Of a stretch of DNA of 64,000 bases, positions 25,011-34,389 are shown piece after piece. Both the position numbers and the translations under genes were made by a program. The notes under the pieces were generated by a model. It was not told the origin of the DNA and did no database searches. It worked only from the letters and a program-made list of their open reading frames with translations. Within the stretch, counting starts at the first letter, position 1. The number at the start of each line of letters is the position of its first letter. The stretch comes from Pseudomonas marginalis (GTDB lineage Bacteria; Pseudomonadota; Gammaproteobacteria; Pseudomonadales; Pseudomonadaceae), in assembly GCF_001645105.1 (NCBI RefSeq), contig NZ_LKEG01000026.1:197895-261894 (forward strand), in the 5' to 3' direction.

Positions 25011-26204
25011 TCAGTTGGATACGTCGGCGATGGCTTTGGCCAGCAGCGTCAACCGCGTGGCATCAATCCCTGCCACATTCGCCCGGCCAGAACTCACCAT
25101 GTACACGCTGTGTTTCTCCCGCAGCTGTTTAACCTGCTCGGCACTCAGGCCGGTATAGGAAAACATGCCGCGCTGCGCGCCGATGTGCGCATACCGCTCC
25201 GACAGGCCATGGGGCGCCAACGCCTCCACCAGTCCGGAACGCAGGTGTGCGATGCGCGAACGCATGGCTTCTACTTCGTCGCTCCAGCGTTTTTTCAGCT
25301 CGGCATCGCCGAGGATGGTCGCCACCACCGCTGCGCCATGGTCCGGTGGCGTCGACCACAGGTTACGCGCCGTGTTCGCCAACTGGCTGCGCACATCCGT
25401 CAGCTTCTCCGCATCCGCCGCGCACACGATTAACGCGCCGACACGGTCGCTGTACAGGCCGAAGTTCTTCGAGCAGGAACTGGTGACCAGCACTTCCGGC
25501 AGCTCGGCTGCAAACAGGCGCACCGCCCAGGCGTCCTGCTCCAGGCCGTCGCCAAAGCCCTGGTAGGCGAAGTCGATCAGCGGCAGCAACTGGCGCTCGC
25601 GCACGATCTGCAGCACCTGGCGCCAGTCATCCTGGGACAGGTCGAAACCGGTCGGGTTGTGGCAGCAGGCGTGCAGCAGCACGACATCGCCCTGAGGCAC
25701 GCTGGACAGGGTGGCGAGCATCGCCGCCACATCCAGGCGATTGTCGGCGCCCACGTACGGATAATGGCTGACCGGGATCCCGGCCTTGGCAAAGATGGAT
25801 TCGTGGATCGGCCAGGTCGGGTTGCTCAGCCAGACGCCACGGCCCGGCAGGTTTTGAGCGATAAAGTCGGCGCTCAGGCGCAGGGCGCCGGTGCCGCCTG
25901 GGGTCTGGGTGGCGCCGGCACGGCGTTCGCGGATCAGCGCGGAGTCCGCGCCGAGCACCAGCTCGCAGATCAGCTTGCCGAACGCAGCGTTACCGTGGCC
26001 GCCGATGTAGGTCTTGGTGGCCTGGGTGTCCACCAGGCGCTGCTCGGCCAGTTTCACCGAGTGCGGGATCGGCGTCAGGCCCTGGTCGTCCTTATAGACG
26101 CCGACGCCCAGGTCGAACTTGTTCGGGTTGGCGTCCTGGGCGTACAGGTCCATCAGCCCGAGGATCGGGTCGCCGGGCACGCGGCCAATGGCATCGAAAT
26201 GCAT
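25011..26204 (-). CDS. phhC: Aromatic amino acid aminotransferase
   Basis: 397 residues, a class I PLP aminotransferase that transaminates tyrosine formed by PhhA. N-terminal FDAIGRVPGDPILGLMDLY, then VGVYKDDQGLTPI, GGTGALRLSADFI, NPTWPIHESIF, HACCHNPTGFD, and the PLP lysine in SCSKNFGLYSDRVG. The start at 26204 overlaps the phhB stop in a TAATG junction; the frame is open to 26321 but those codons belong to phhB on the same strand in another frame. Last gene of phhABC. Confidence 0.95.
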   Translation of the reverse strand: MHFDAIGRVPGDPILGLMDLYAQDANPNKFDLGVGVYKDDQGLTPIPHSVKLAEQRLVDTQATKTYIGGHGNAAFGKLICELVLGADSALIRERRAGATQTPGGTGALRLSADFIAQNLPGRGVWLSNPTWPIHESIFAKAGIPVSHYPYVGADNRLDVAAMLATLSSVPQGDVVLLHACCHNPTGFDLSQDDWRQVLQIVRERQLLPLIDFAYQGFGDGLEQDAWAVRLFAAELPEVLVTSSCSKNFGLYSDRVGALIVCAADAEKLTDVRSQLANTARNLWSTPPDHGAAVVATILGDAELKKRWSDEVEAMRSRIAHLRSGLVEALAPHGLSERYAHIGAQRGMFSYTGLSAEQVKQLREKHSVYMVSSGRANVAGIDATRLTLLAKAIADVSN

Positions 26205-26560
26205 TACTTGCGGCCCTCGGCGTCCTTGGCCACTTCGTCGGTGCGCGCGGCCATGATGAAGTCGTTGCGGTGCAGGCCTTTGATGGAATGGCTCCACCAA
26301 GTCACGGTGACCTTGCCCCACTCGGTGAGCAGGCCGGGGTGATGGCCTTCGGCTTCGGAGATTTCACCCATGGCGTTGGTGAAAGCCAGGGCGAATTTGA
26401 AGTTCTTGAACAGGAAAACCTTTTCCAACTGCATCACGCCGTCGCGCACTTCGATGTTCCAGTCGGGGATCTGCTTGAGCAGCACCGGCAACTCTTCATC
26501 GCTGACTTGCGGGGCATCGGCGCGGCAGGCTTCGCAGTGGGCTTGGTTCAAGGTGGTCAT
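26204..26560 (-). CDS. phhB: Pterin-4a-carbinolamine dehydratase
   Basis: 118 residues. It dehydrates 4a-hydroxytetrahydropterin to regenerate the cofactor used by PhhA. The family signature [20 protein letters not shown] contains the His-His-Pro pair of the active site, followed by [14 protein letters not shown]-terminal [15 protein letters not shown] is typical of the Pseudomonas form. AGGA lies upstream of ATG at 26560. It follows phhA by 95 bases and overlaps phhC by one base pair of codons. Confidence 0.96.
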   Translation of the reverse strand: MTTLNQAHCEACRADAPQVSDEELPVLLKQIPDWNIEVRDGVMQLEKVFLFKNFKFALAFTNAMGEISEAEGHHPGLLTEWGKVTVTWWSHSIKGLHRNDFIMAARTDEVAKDAEGRK

Positions 26561-26655
26561 GGGATGTCCTGAATTCGAAAGTTGAAGGTCAGTAGCGTCA
26601 CCCTAAAGCAACGCGCGGCCAGGGAACAGACTCACCTGGCCTCAAGATGTAAGGT

Positions 26656-27447
26656 TCACGCGGCTTTGGGTTTGGGCGCAAACTTTGGCGCATGAAGACC
26701 CAGCTGCATGCCGCGCTCAACCATGCCCATGATGTCCTCCTGCGCCACGTCGAACAGACGCTTGAGGTTGGGCAGCACGAAGTACAGCGGTTGCAGGATG
26801 TCGATGCGATAGGGCGTGCGCATCGCTTCCAGCGGGTCGAACAGCTGGTGCTCAGGCTCAGAGGACAGGCTGTACACCGTTTCCTTGGGCGACGACAGAA
26901 TGCCGCCACCGTAGATACGCCGGCCTTCGGGGGTGTCCACCAGGCCGAACTCGATGGTCATCCAGTACAGGCGCGCCAGGTAAACCCGTTGCTCCTTAGT
27001 GGCCGCCAGACCGAGCTTGCCGTAGGTGTGGGTGAATTCGGCGAACCAAGGGTTGGTCAGCAGCGGGCAGTGGCCAAAGATCTCGTGGAAAATATCCGGC
27101 TCTTGCAGGTAGTCCAGTTCTTCGCGGGTACGGATAAACGTCGCCACCGGAAACTGTTTGTTGGCGAGCAATTCGAAGAAGGTCTGGAAGGGGATCAGCG
27201 CCGGTACGCGGGCGACTTGCCAGCCGGTTGTCTCGGCCAACACCTGGTTGATTTCGCCCAGTTGCGGAATCCGGTCATGGGGCAGGCCGAGCTTGTCGAT
27301 GCCGTCCAGGTATTCCTGGCAGGCGCGACCCTCGATCACGTTCAATTGGCGAGTGATCAGGGTGTTCCACACCGCATGTTCTTCCGGCGAGTAGTGGATA
27401 AAACCTTGCGCGTCGGGCTCGCGGGCCACGTACTGCGTCTGCTTCAT
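26656..27447 (-). CDS. phhA: Phenylalanine 4-monooxygenase (phenylalanine hydroxylase)
   Basis: 263 residues, the bacterial monomeric form without a regulatory ACT domain. It oxidises phenylalanine to tyrosine with tetrahydropterin and non-haem iron. The iron ligands are His121 and His126 in PDIFHEIFGHCPLL and Glu166 in YWMTIEFGLV. ATG at 27447 is preceded by AGGAGAGCC. It is first in phhABC and diverges from phhR; the intervening 257 bases hold TyrR/PhhR-type inverted repeats. Confidence 0.97.
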   Translation of the reverse strand: MKQTQYVAREPDAQGFIHYSPEEHAVWNTLITRQLNVIEGRACQEYLDGIDKLGLPHDRIPQLGEINQVLAETTGWQVARVPALIPFQTFFELLANKQFPVATFIRTREELDYLQEPDIFHEIFGHCPLLTNPWFAEFTHTYGKLGLAATKEQRVYLARLYWMTIEFGLVDTPEGRRIYGGGILSSPKETVYSLSSEPEHQLFDPLEAMRTPYRIDILQPLYFVLPNLKRLFDVAQEDIMGMVERGMQLGLHAPKFAPKPKAA

Positions 27448-27554
27448 ACGGCTCTCCTGCTAGGCATTCGTTCTTGTTATGTCCTGCGATGAGCCTATTG
27501 ATAACCCGTGCGTGACCGGATTCCATCTGTTTAAAACGCCCTCGTGTAGGAAAG

Positions 27555-27584
27555 TTTACCGATTTCCGTAAAGTATTCGTTACG
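27555..27584. promoter_or_regulatory. Putative PhhR (TyrR-type) operator
   Basis: Two overlapping inverted repeats: TTTAC (27555-27559) with GTAAA (27568-27572), and CGTAA (27567-27571) with TTACG (27580-27584). The second matches the spacing of the TyrR-box TGTAAA-N6-TTTACA with changed outer bases. It lies about 110 bases upstream of phhA and 120 bases upstream of phhR. Confidence 0.6.
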
Positions 27585-27704
27585 CATGTGCGCTTGGCCG
27601 TTGCGCTGGGCTGGGAAAACCCTTCTGGCTGTCACATAATCTTGACGACTATCTGCGTCCTGCGACAAAAACACGCGGCGCCTACCTATATTTCGGGCCT
27701 CTTC

Positions 27705-29267
27705 ATGCGTATCAAAGTGCACTGCCAGAACCGCATCGGCATCCTGCGGGACATTCTCAACCTGCTGGTGGAGTACGGCGTCAACGTCGCCAAGGGCGAA
27801 GTGGGCGGTGAGCATGGCAATGCCATTTACCTCTACTGCCCGAACCTGGTGAACATGCAGTTTCAGGCGCTGCGCCCGCAGTTCGAGGCGATTACCGGGG
27901 TGTTCGGGGTGAAAAGGGTAGGGCTGATGCCCAGCGAACGGCGCCACATGGAGCTGAATGCGCTGCTCGGCGCCCTGGAGTTTCCGGTGCTGTCGATCGA
28001 CATGGGCGGCTCCATCGTCGCCGCCAACCGTGCAGCGGCGCAGTTGCTCGGGGTGCGGGTGGACGAGGTGCCGGGGATTCCGTTGTCGCGGTATGCCGAA
28101 GACTTTGATTTGCCGGAGCTGGTGCGTGCGAGCAAATCGCGGATCAATGGTCTGCGGGTCAAGGTCAAGGGTGACGTGTTCCTGGCGGACATCGCGCCGC
28201 TGCAATCGTCCGAACATGACGACAGCGAAGCCATGGCCGGCGCGGTGTTGACCCTGCACCGCGCGGACCGCGTGGGTGAGCGCATCTACAACGTGCGCAA
28301 GCAGGAGCTGCGCGGCTTTGACAGCATTTTCCAGAGCTCCAAAGTCATGGCTGCGGTAGTGCGCGAAGCCCGGCGCATGGCGCCGCTGGATGCGCCTCTA
28401 TTAATAGAAGGCGAAACCGGCACCGGCAAGGAGTTGCTGGCCCGCGCCTGTCACTTGGCCAGCCCGCGTGGGCAATCGCCGTTGATGGCGCTCAACTGCG
28501 CCGGCCTGCCCGAGTCGATGGCGGAGACCGAGTTGTTCGGCTACGGCCCCGGCGCGTTCGAAGGTGCACGTGCAGAAGGCAAGTTGGGGCTGCTGGAACT
28601 GACGGCGGGCGGTACGTTGTTTCTTGACGGTGTGGGGGAGATGAGCGCGCGCTTGCAGGTGAAATTGCTGCGCTTCCTGCAGGACGGTTGCTTTCGCCGC
28701 GTAGGCAGTGATGAGGAGGTTTACCTGGATGTGCGGGTGATCTGCGCCACCCAGGTGGATTTGTCCGAGCTGTGCGCCCGTGGCGAATTCCGCCAGGACC
28801 TCTACCACCGCCTCAACGTGCTGTCCCTGCATATCCCACCCCTGCGCGAATGCCTCGACGGCCTGGCGCCGTTGGTGGAGCACTTTCTCGACCAGGCCAG
28901 CCGTCAGATCGGCTGCCCGTTGCCCAAGCTGGCGCCCGCCGCGATGGATCGCCTGAGTCATTACCATTGGCCAGGCAATGTGCGGCAGTTGGAAAACGTA
29001 CTGTTCCAAGCGGTGTCGTTGTGTGACGGCGGGACGGTCAAGGCCGAACATATTCGGCTGCCGGACTATGGGGTGCGTCAGCCGCTTGGCGATTTTTCGC
29101 TGGAGGGTGGCCTGGAAGCGATTATCGGGCGGTTCGAGAAAGCGGTGCTCGAAGCCTTATATGCCGAGCATCCCAGCAGCCGGCAGATGGGCAAGCGTCT
29201 GGGGGTGTCCCACACCACCATCGCTAACAAGCTGCGCGACTACGAAATTCTCAAGGCTAATAAATAA
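27705..29267 (+). CDS. phhR: Aromatic amino acid-responsive regulator PhhR (TyrR family)
   Basis: 520 residues. An N-terminal ACT domain (MRIKVHCQNRIGILRDILNLL) binds aromatic amino acids; then come a PAS domain (about 85-190), an AAA+ domain with EGETGTGKELLARAC, and a C-terminal Fis-type helix-turn-helix (SSRQMGKRLGVSHTTIANKL). The loop that contacts sigma-54 is GAFEGA rather than GAFTGA, as is usual in the TyrR/PhhR branch, so activation need not use sigma-54. I choose ATG at 27705, since the ACT domain begins there; the frame is open from 27588. It should control the divergent phhABC. Confidence 0.95.
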   Translation: MRIKVHCQNRIGILRDILNLLVEYGVNVAKGEVGGEHGNAIYLYCPNLVNMQFQALRPQFEAITGVFGVKRVGLMPSERRHMELNALLGALEFPVLSIDMGGSIVAANRAAAQLLGVRVDEVPGIPLSRYAEDFDLPELVRASKSRINGLRVKVKGDVFLADIAPLQSSEHDDSEAMAGAVLTLHRADRVGERIYNVRKQELRGFDSIFQSSKVMAAVVREARRMAPLDAPLLIEGETGTGKELLARACHLASPRGQSPLMALNCAGLPESMAETELFGYGPGAFEGARAEGKLGLLELTAGGTLFLDGVGEMSARLQVKLLRFLQDGCFRRVGSDEEVYLDVRVICATQVDLSELCARGEFRQDLYHRLNVLSLHIPPLRECLDGLAPLVEHFLDQASRQIGCPLPKLAPAAMDRLSHYHWPGNVRQLENVLFQAVSLCDGGTVKAEHIRLPDYGVRQPLGDFSLEGGLEAIIGRFEKAVLEALYAEHPSSRQMGKRLGVSHTTIANKLRDYEILKANK

Positions 29268-29578
29268 ATCCTTTGGGAAGGGGCTTGTTGTGGTGAGTGG
29301 GGCTTGTCCTCCCGACGGGTTCGCCGCCGACTCAAGGGGGGCTGCTTCGCAGCCCGGCGCAGGGCAAGCCTGCTCACCACGGGGCAAGCCTACTCACCAC
29401 AGGGCAAGCCTGGTCACCACAGTAAACCCCTCCCACATTTGATCTTTGTCGTTTTCAAGGACGGGGTTTGCCGCAGGCGGCAGTAGTCCGCCGTTTTTTC
29501 GACTCTCGCTCAATCCTGAAATCTTCATACCTCGCCGCAAACCCCCGCCCCGCCTGCACTTCCTGCTCTTTTCAAAAG
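29268..29578. repeat. Degenerate REP cluster with a 20-bp tandem repeat and a terminator
   Basis: Contains REP-like tracts (29290-29360) and three exact-period 20-bp units at 29361, 29381 and 29401 (A/GGGGCAAGCC TxxTCACCAC). A rho-independent terminator GGCGG/CCGCC with TTTTTT lies at 29476-29499 and probably ends phhR. No gene is seen. Confidence 0.88.
29476..29499 (+). terminator. Rho-independent terminator after phhR
   Basis: GGCGG (29476-29480) pairs with CCGCC (29488-29492) around a 7-base loop and is followed by GTTTTTT. It isolates phhR transcription from the flagellar genes that start with their own promoter 85 bases further on. Confidence 0.7.
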
Positions 29579-29579
29579 T

Positions 29580-29595
29580 TGGTTCGCAAATTGCT
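29580..29595 (+). promoter_or_regulatory. Sigma-54 promoter of flgF operon
   Basis: TTGG at 29579-29582 and TTGC at 29591-29594 place GG and GC exactly 10 bases apart, as required for the -24/-12 elements. It lies 57 bases before the GTG start of flgF and serves the flgFGHIJKL block. Confidence 0.8.
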
Positions 29596-29651
29596 TAAGC
29601 CTCATCAGTACAGCGGTGGGCGGCAAGCGTCCGTCAGAAAGAGGAAAGAGC

Positions 29652-30392
29652 GTGGACAAGTACCTTTATGTGGCAATGACCGGCGCCAGCCAGAATGCTC
29701 TGGCGCAGAAGGCCCATGCCAACAACCTGGCGAACATTTCCACCAATGGTTTCCAACGTGACCTGGAGCAGGCGCGTTCGATGCCGGTGTTCGGTGACAG
29801 CTTTCCGGCGCGGGCGTTTGCCTTGACCGAGCGCCCGGGCACTGACTTTTCTCCTGGCGCGATGATCGAGACCGGCCGTGACCTGGACGTGGCCGTCAGC
29901 GGCAATGGCTGGATGGCCGTGCAGACCCCGGACGGCAGCGAAGCCTACGTGCGCAGCGCGAGCATGAACGTCGACGCATTGGGCGTTCTGCGGGCCGGCA
30001 ACGGCATGCCGATCATGGGCAACGGTGGGCCGATTGCCGTGCCGCCGCAGCAGAAAATCGAAGTGGGTGCCGACGGCACCATCAGCATCCGCGCCATGGG
30101 TGAAGGCCCGCGCGTGATGGCGGAAGTGGACCGCATCAAGCTGGTCCAGCCGGACCTGAAGAACATGAATAAAGGCTTGGACGGCACCATCCACACCAAG
30201 GATGGCCAGCCGGCCCAGGCTGACGCGACGGTCACGCTGACCTCGGGTTTCCTGCAGGCGAGCAACGTCAATGCGGTGGAAGAAATGACCGCAGTGCTGG
30301 CGCTTTCCAAGCAGTTTGAGCTGCACATCAAGATGATGAACAGCGCTAAAGAAGACGACCAGGCCATGACGCGCGTCATGCAGATGAGCTGA
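29652..30392 (+). CDS. flgF: Flagellar proximal rod protein FlgF
   Basis: 246 residues. The N-terminus (VDKYLYVAMTGASQNALAQKAHANNLANISTNGFQRD) has the rod/hook family signature ANNLANISTNGF, and the C-terminus has the paired SNVNAVEEMTAVLALSKQFELH helix. It forms part of the proximal rod in the periplasm, exported by the flagellar type III system. The GTG at 29652 with GAGGAAAG upstream is chosen; an earlier in-frame start at 29616 would add a non-conserved tail. It is the first gene of a block lacking flgBCDE, preceded by a sigma-54 promoter. Confidence 0.94.
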   Translation: MDKYLYVAMTGASQNALAQKAHANNLANISTNGFQRDLEQARSMPVFGDSFPARAFALTERPGTDFSPGAMIETGRDLDVAVSGNGWMAVQTPDGSEAYVRSASMNVDALGVLRAGNGMPIMGNGGPIAVPPQQKIEVGADGTISIRAMGEGPRVMAEVDRIKLVQPDLKNMNKGLDGTIHTKDGQPAQADATVTLTSGFLQASNVNAVEEMTAVLALSKQFELHIKMMNSAKEDDQAMTRVMQMS

Positions 30393-30454
30393 TTGCAGCC
30401 CATTAACTAATTTGTGATGTCGCGCCAACAAACAGGCGCACAGAGGAGAACAGC

Positions 30455-31240
30455 ATGCTTCCGGCTCTATGGGTTGCCAAAACAGGCCTGTCCGCCCAGG
30501 ACACCAACCTGACCACCATTTCCAACAACTTGGCCAACGTATCGACCACGGGTTTCAAACGTGACCGTGCCGAGTTCCAGGACTTGCTCTATCAGATCAA
30601 GAAACAGCCGGGCGCTCAGTCGACCCAGGACAGCGAGCTGCCGTCGGGCCTGCAACTGGGTACCGGTGTGCAGATCGTCGGCACCCAGAAGAACTTCAGC
30701 GCCGGTAACCTGCAACAGACCGGCCAGCCGCTGGACATGGCCATCAACGGCCGTGGCTTCTTCCAGATCCTGCAACCGGACGGCACTACTTCCTACACCC
30801 GTGACGGTACTTTCCACCTGGACTCCAACGGCCAGATCGTGACCGCCAACGGTTTTGCCCTGGAGCCGGCCGTGGTCGTTCCAGCGGATGCCAAGACCTT
30901 CACCGTCGGCAACGACGGTACTGTGTCCATCACCGTCGCCGGCAACCCGGCGTCGCAAGTGATCGGCAACCTGCAGACCGCCGACTTCATCAACCCGGCC
31001 GGTCTGCAAGCCATGGGTAACAACTTGTTCCTGGAAACCGCCTCCAGCGGCGCGCCGCAAATCGGCACCCCTGGGCTGAACGGCTTCGGCACCACGCTGC
31101 AAAGCACCCTGGAAACCTCCAACGTCAGCACCGTTGAGGAGATGGTCAACATGATCACTACCCAGCGTGCCTACGAGATGAACTCCAAGGTGATCTCCAC
31201 CGCCGACCAGATGCTTTCGTTCGTAACGCAGAATCTGTAA
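30455..31240 (+). CDS. flgG: Flagellar distal rod protein FlgG
   Basis: 261 residues, the usual size. N-terminal LPALWVAKTGLSAQDTNLTTISNNLANVSTTGFKRDRAEF contains the SNNLANVSTTGFKR rod signature, and the C-terminus ends SNVSTVEEMVNMITTQRAYEMNSKVISTADQML, which packs against the N-terminal helix in the distal rod. CAGAGGAGAACAGC provides a strong ribosome site. It follows flgF by 62 bases. Confidence 0.97.
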   Translation: MLPALWVAKTGLSAQDTNLTTISNNLANVSTTGFKRDRAEFQDLLYQIKKQPGAQSTQDSELPSGLQLGTGVQIVGTQKNFSAGNLQQTGQPLDMAINGRGFFQILQPDGTTSYTRDGTFHLDSNGQIVTANGFALEPAVVVPADAKTFTVGNDGTVSITVAGNPASQVIGNLQTADFINPAGLQAMGNNLFLETASSGAPQIGTPGLNGFGTTLQSTLETSNVSTVEEMVNMITTQRAYEMNSKVISTADQMLSFVTQNL

Positions 31241-31291
31241 TCAAGTCTGGGGCGCTCTTGAGGGCGCCTGCAACACCGTGAGGTAAGGGTC

Positions 31292-31987
31292 ATGAATCGC
31301 TATGTTTCTGTTTTGGCATTGAGTGGGATTGCCGTGCTCGCGGGCTGTGTCGCCCCGACGCCAAAGCCCAATGACCCGTACTACGCGCCGGTGTTGCCAC
31401 GCACGCCGTTGCCGGCGGCGGCCAACAATGGCTCGATCTACCAGGCCGGTTTCGAACAGAACCTGTACAGCGACCGCAAGGCGTTCCGCGTGGGTGACAT
31501 CATCACCATCACCCTGAACGAGAAGACCCAGGCCAGCAAGAACGCCAACTCGCAGGTGGGCAAGACCAGCAAGACGGGGATCGGCCTGACCTCGTTGTTT
31601 GGTGCCGTGCCGAACACCAACAACCCCCTGGGCGATGGCGACTTGAGCTTGAGCGCCGGCTACAGCGGTGACCGCGCCACCAACGGCAAGAGTTCCGCAG
31701 GGCAGGGCAACAGCTTGACCGGTTCGATCACCGTGACCGTCGCCGATGTATTACCCAACGGCATCATTGCCGTACGCGGTGAGAAGTGGATGACGCTTAA
31801 CACCGGCGACGAATTGGTGCGCATTGCCGGTATGGTCCGCGCCGATGACATCTCCACCGACAACACCGTGCCGTCGACGCGGATTGCCGATGCGCGCATT
31901 ACCTACTCGGGTACAGGTTCGTTTGCTGATGCGAGTCAGCCGGGCTGGTTCGACCGTTTCTTCCTTAGCCCGCTGTTCCCTTTCTAG
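31292..31987 (+). CDS. flgH: Flagellar L-ring lipoprotein FlgH
   Basis: 231 residues. It has a lipoprotein signal peptide with lipobox LAGC (lipidated Cys at about residue 19) and then the family blocks [32 protein letters not shown] and [27 protein letters not shown]. It forms the L-ring in the outer membrane around the rod. A GC-rich hairpin lies in the 51-base gap after flgG but has no T-run, so readthrough is expected. Its stop is directly followed by the flgI start. Confidence 0.97.
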   Translation: MNRYVSVLALSGIAVLAGCVAPTPKPNDPYYAPVLPRTPLPAAANNGSIYQAGFEQNLYSDRKAFRVGDIITITLNEKTQASKNANSQVGKTSKTGIGLTSLFGAVPNTNNPLGDGDLSLSAGYSGDRATNGKSSAGQGNSLTGSITVTVADVLPNGIIAVRGEKWMTLNTGDELVRIAGMVRADDISTDNTVPSTRIADARITYSGTGSFADASQPGWFDRFFLSPLFPF

Positions 31988-33103
31988 GTGGCCACTTTGA
32001 ACTTCAAACAGCTGTTGGCGGCCGCACTCCTGCTTTCCTTGAGCGCTGTCGCCCAGGCCGAGCGCCTGAAAGACATCGCCAGCATTTCCGGCGTGCGTTC
32101 CAACCAGTTGATCGGCTACGGCCTGGTGGTGGGGCTCAGCGGTACGGGTGACCAGACCACCCAGACGCCGTTCACCCTGCAGACCTTCAACAACATGCTC
32201 TCGCAGTTCGGCATCAAGGTGCCGGCGGGCTCGGGCAACGTGCAGTTGAAAAACGTCGCGGCCGTGTCCATCAGTGCCGACTTGCCGGCGTTCTCCAAGC
32301 CGGGCCAGGTGGTGGACATTACGGTGTCGTCCATCGGTAACTCGAAAAGCCTGCGCGGCGGCACCTTGCTGATGACGCCTTTGAAAGGTATCGACGGCAA
32401 CGTCTACGCCATCGCCCAGGGCAACCTGGTGGTGGGCGGGTTCGATGCCGAAGGTCGTGACGGTTCGAAGATCACCGTCAACGTGCCGTCGGCCGGTCGT
32501 ATTCCGGGCGGCGCCACGGTTGAACGCACCGTGCCGAGCGGTTTCAACCAGGGCAACAGCCTGACCCTGAACCTCAATCGCTCCGACTTCACCACCGCCA
32601 AGCGCGTGGTCGACAAGATCAACGACATGCTCGGCCCTGGTGTCGCCCAGGCCATCGACGGCGGCTCGATCCGCGTCACCGCGCCGCTGGACCCAAGCCA
32701 ACGCGTGGATTACCTGTCGATCCTGGAAAACCTCGAAGTGGACCCAGGGCAGGCGGTGGCCAAAGTCATCATCAACTCGCGGACCGGTACCATCGTGATC
32801 GGCCAGAACGTCAAGGTGTCGCCCGCTGCGGTGACCCACGGCAGCCTGACCGTGACCATCACCGAAGACCCTATCGTCAGCCAGCCTGGGCCTTTGTCCA
32901 ACGGCCAGACGGCGGTGGTGCCACGCTCGCGCGTCAATGCCCAGCAAGAAGCCAAGCCGATGTTCAAGTTCGGCCCCGGCACCACCCTGGATGAGATTGT
33001 CCGTGCGGTGAACCAAGTGGGCGCAGCGCCCGGCGACTTGATGGCGATCCTTGAAGCATTGAAACAGGCCGGCGCCTTGCAAGCCGACCTGATCGTGATC
33101 TGA
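31988..33103 (+). CDS. flgI: Flagellar P-ring protein FlgI
   Basis: 371 residues with a Sec signal peptide ([16 protein letters not shown]). The mature start [31 protein letters not shown] is the hallmark of FlgI, which assembles the P-ring at the peptidoglycan layer. The start shown is GTG directly abutting the flgH TAG; a TTG at 31997 is an alternative. There is no good Shine-Dalgarno, so translation may be coupled to flgH. Confidence 0.96.
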   Translation: MATLNFKQLLAAALLLSLSAVAQAERLKDIASISGVRSNQLIGYGLVVGLSGTGDQTTQTPFTLQTFNNMLSQFGIKVPAGSGNVQLKNVAAVSISADLPAFSKPGQVVDITVSSIGNSKSLRGGTLLMTPLKGIDGNVYAIAQGNLVVGGFDAEGRDGSKITVNVPSAGRIPGGATVERTVPSGFNQGNSLTLNLNRSDFTTAKRVVDKINDMLGPGVAQAIDGGSIRVTAPLDPSQRVDYLSILENLEVDPGQAVAKVIINSRTGTIVIGQNVKVSPAAVTHGSLTVTITEDPIVSQPGPLSNGQTAVVPRSRVNAQQEAKPMFKFGPGTTLDEIVRAVNQVGAAPGDLMAILEALKQAGALQADLIVI

Positions 33104-33113
33104 GGCCATGGCC

Positions 33114-34379
33114 ATGGATATGCGCAAGAGCGGTATAAGCAGTACGGCGGACTCGGGGTCTTACTCCGACTTGAACCGGCTTAACCAGCTCAAGGTCGGC
33201 GACGACAAGAACAGCGAAGGCAACATGCGCAAGGTGGCGCAGGAGTTCGAATCGCTGTTTTTGAGCGAGATGCTCAAGTCCATGCGTTCGGCTACCGAGG
33301 CGTTGGGTAAAGACAACCCGCTGAACACGCCGGCGGCCAAGCAGTACCAGGAAATGTACGACCAGCAGTTGGCCGTCTCGATGTCCCGTGAAGGCGGTGG
33401 TATCGGCCTGGCCGACGTGCTGATGCGCCAGATGCAGAAGAACAAACCGGTGGAGGCCCAGGCCGCCACGTTGCAAGGCCCGGCGGCGGCCGAGTCGGCG
33501 AAAAAAGTCGCTGTGCCGACGGAAATTGCCGCAGGCACCCAGGCTGAGGGTCCGTTGGGCCGCTCCAATGGCCAGCGCCCGTTGTGGGCGTATCGCGTGG
33601 CTGAGCCCCAGGCTGGCGCCGCAGCGTCCCACAGCAATGACATGGAGCTGATGAACCAGCGCCGTATCGCCTTGCCAAGCAAACTGACCGATCGCTTGCT
33701 CGCCGGCATCGTGCCGAACGCGCCGGTCGCGATCGATGCCAAAAGCGCACCGCTGCGTAACAGTGCCGCCGACGACAACGTGGTCAACAGCACCGCGCGC
33801 ACCTTTGCCGTGCCGAGCGGGCGCATGCAGGTCTACGGTCGCGCCGTGGCCCAGCCACCGCTGGCGCCGGCGAAAAAAGCCTTCAGTTCGCAGGATGAAT
33901 TTGTCGCCACCATGTTGCCGATGGCCAAGGCGGCTGCCGCGCGCATTGGTATCGATCCGAAGTACCTGGTGGCCCAGGCCGCGCTGGAAACCGGTTGGGG
34001 TAAATCGGTGATGCGCGCCGAAGACGGCAGCAGCAGCCATAACCTGTTCGGCATCAAGGCCGGCCAGAGTTGGCAGGGCGGCCAGGCACGTGCAATCACC
34101 AGCGAGTTCCGCGACGGGGCGATGGTCAAGGAGACGGCGCAGTTCCGTTCCTACAACTCGTACCAGGACAGCTTCCACGACCTGGTGACCTTGCTGCAAA
34201 GCAATGATCGCTATAAAGAAGTTGTGAAGTCGGCCGACAACCCGGAACAGTTTGTACGCGAGTTGCAAAAAGCCGGGTACGCAACCGACCCGGCCTACGC
34301 CAGCAAGATTTCGCAGATCGCTAAAACGATGAACAGTTACCAGAACTACGCTGCCGCTGGCGCAACCACTCATTTATAA
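33114..34379 (+). CDS. flgJ: Flagellar rod-cap / peptidoglycan hydrolase FlgJ
   Basis: 421 residues. The N-terminal rod-binding domain (VAQEFESLFLSEMLKSMRSA, MYDQQLAVSMS) caps the growing rod, and a C-terminal glucosaminidase domain (GIDPKYLVAQAALETGWGKSV, SHNLFGIKAG, FRSYNSYQDSFHDLVTLLQ) opens the murein. The two are joined by a long Ala/Pro-rich linker of about 150 residues, which makes the protein longer than the enteric version (about 313). I prefer ATG 33114 because GAGG lies 8 bases upstream; ATG 33108 is nearly too close to it. Confidence 0.94.
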   Translation: MDMRKSGISSTADSGSYSDLNRLNQLKVGDDKNSEGNMRKVAQEFESLFLSEMLKSMRSATEALGKDNPLNTPAAKQYQEMYDQQLAVSMSREGGGIGLADVLMRQMQKNKPVEAQAATLQGPAAAESAKKVAVPTEIAAGTQAEGPLGRSNGQRPLWAYRVAEPQAGAAASHSNDMELMNQRRIALPSKLTDRLLAGIVPNAPVAIDAKSAPLRNSAADDNVVNSTARTFAVPSGRMQVYGRAVAQPPLAPAKKAFSSQDEFVATMLPMAKAAAARIGIDPKYLVAQAALETGWGKSVMRAEDGSSSHNLFGIKAGQSWQGGQARAITSEFRDGAMVKETAQFRSYNSYQDSFHDLVTLLQSNDRYKEVVKSADNPEQFVRELQKAGYATDPAYASKISQIAKTMNSYQNYAAAGATTHL

Positions 34380-34389
34380 GGTCTGAACC

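Noticed and set aside
27493..27506. A minus-strand GG-N10-GC pair upstream of phhA as a sigma-54 promoter.
   Set aside because: Only the two dinucleotides fit; the -12 part reads AGGC instead of TTGC and the -24 part CGGGTT, and PhhR lacks the GAFTGA loop.
29361..29420. Three 20-bp repeats as a CRISPR array.
   Set aside because: The units are directly adjacent without spacers and derive from REP arms; no cas genes are nearby.
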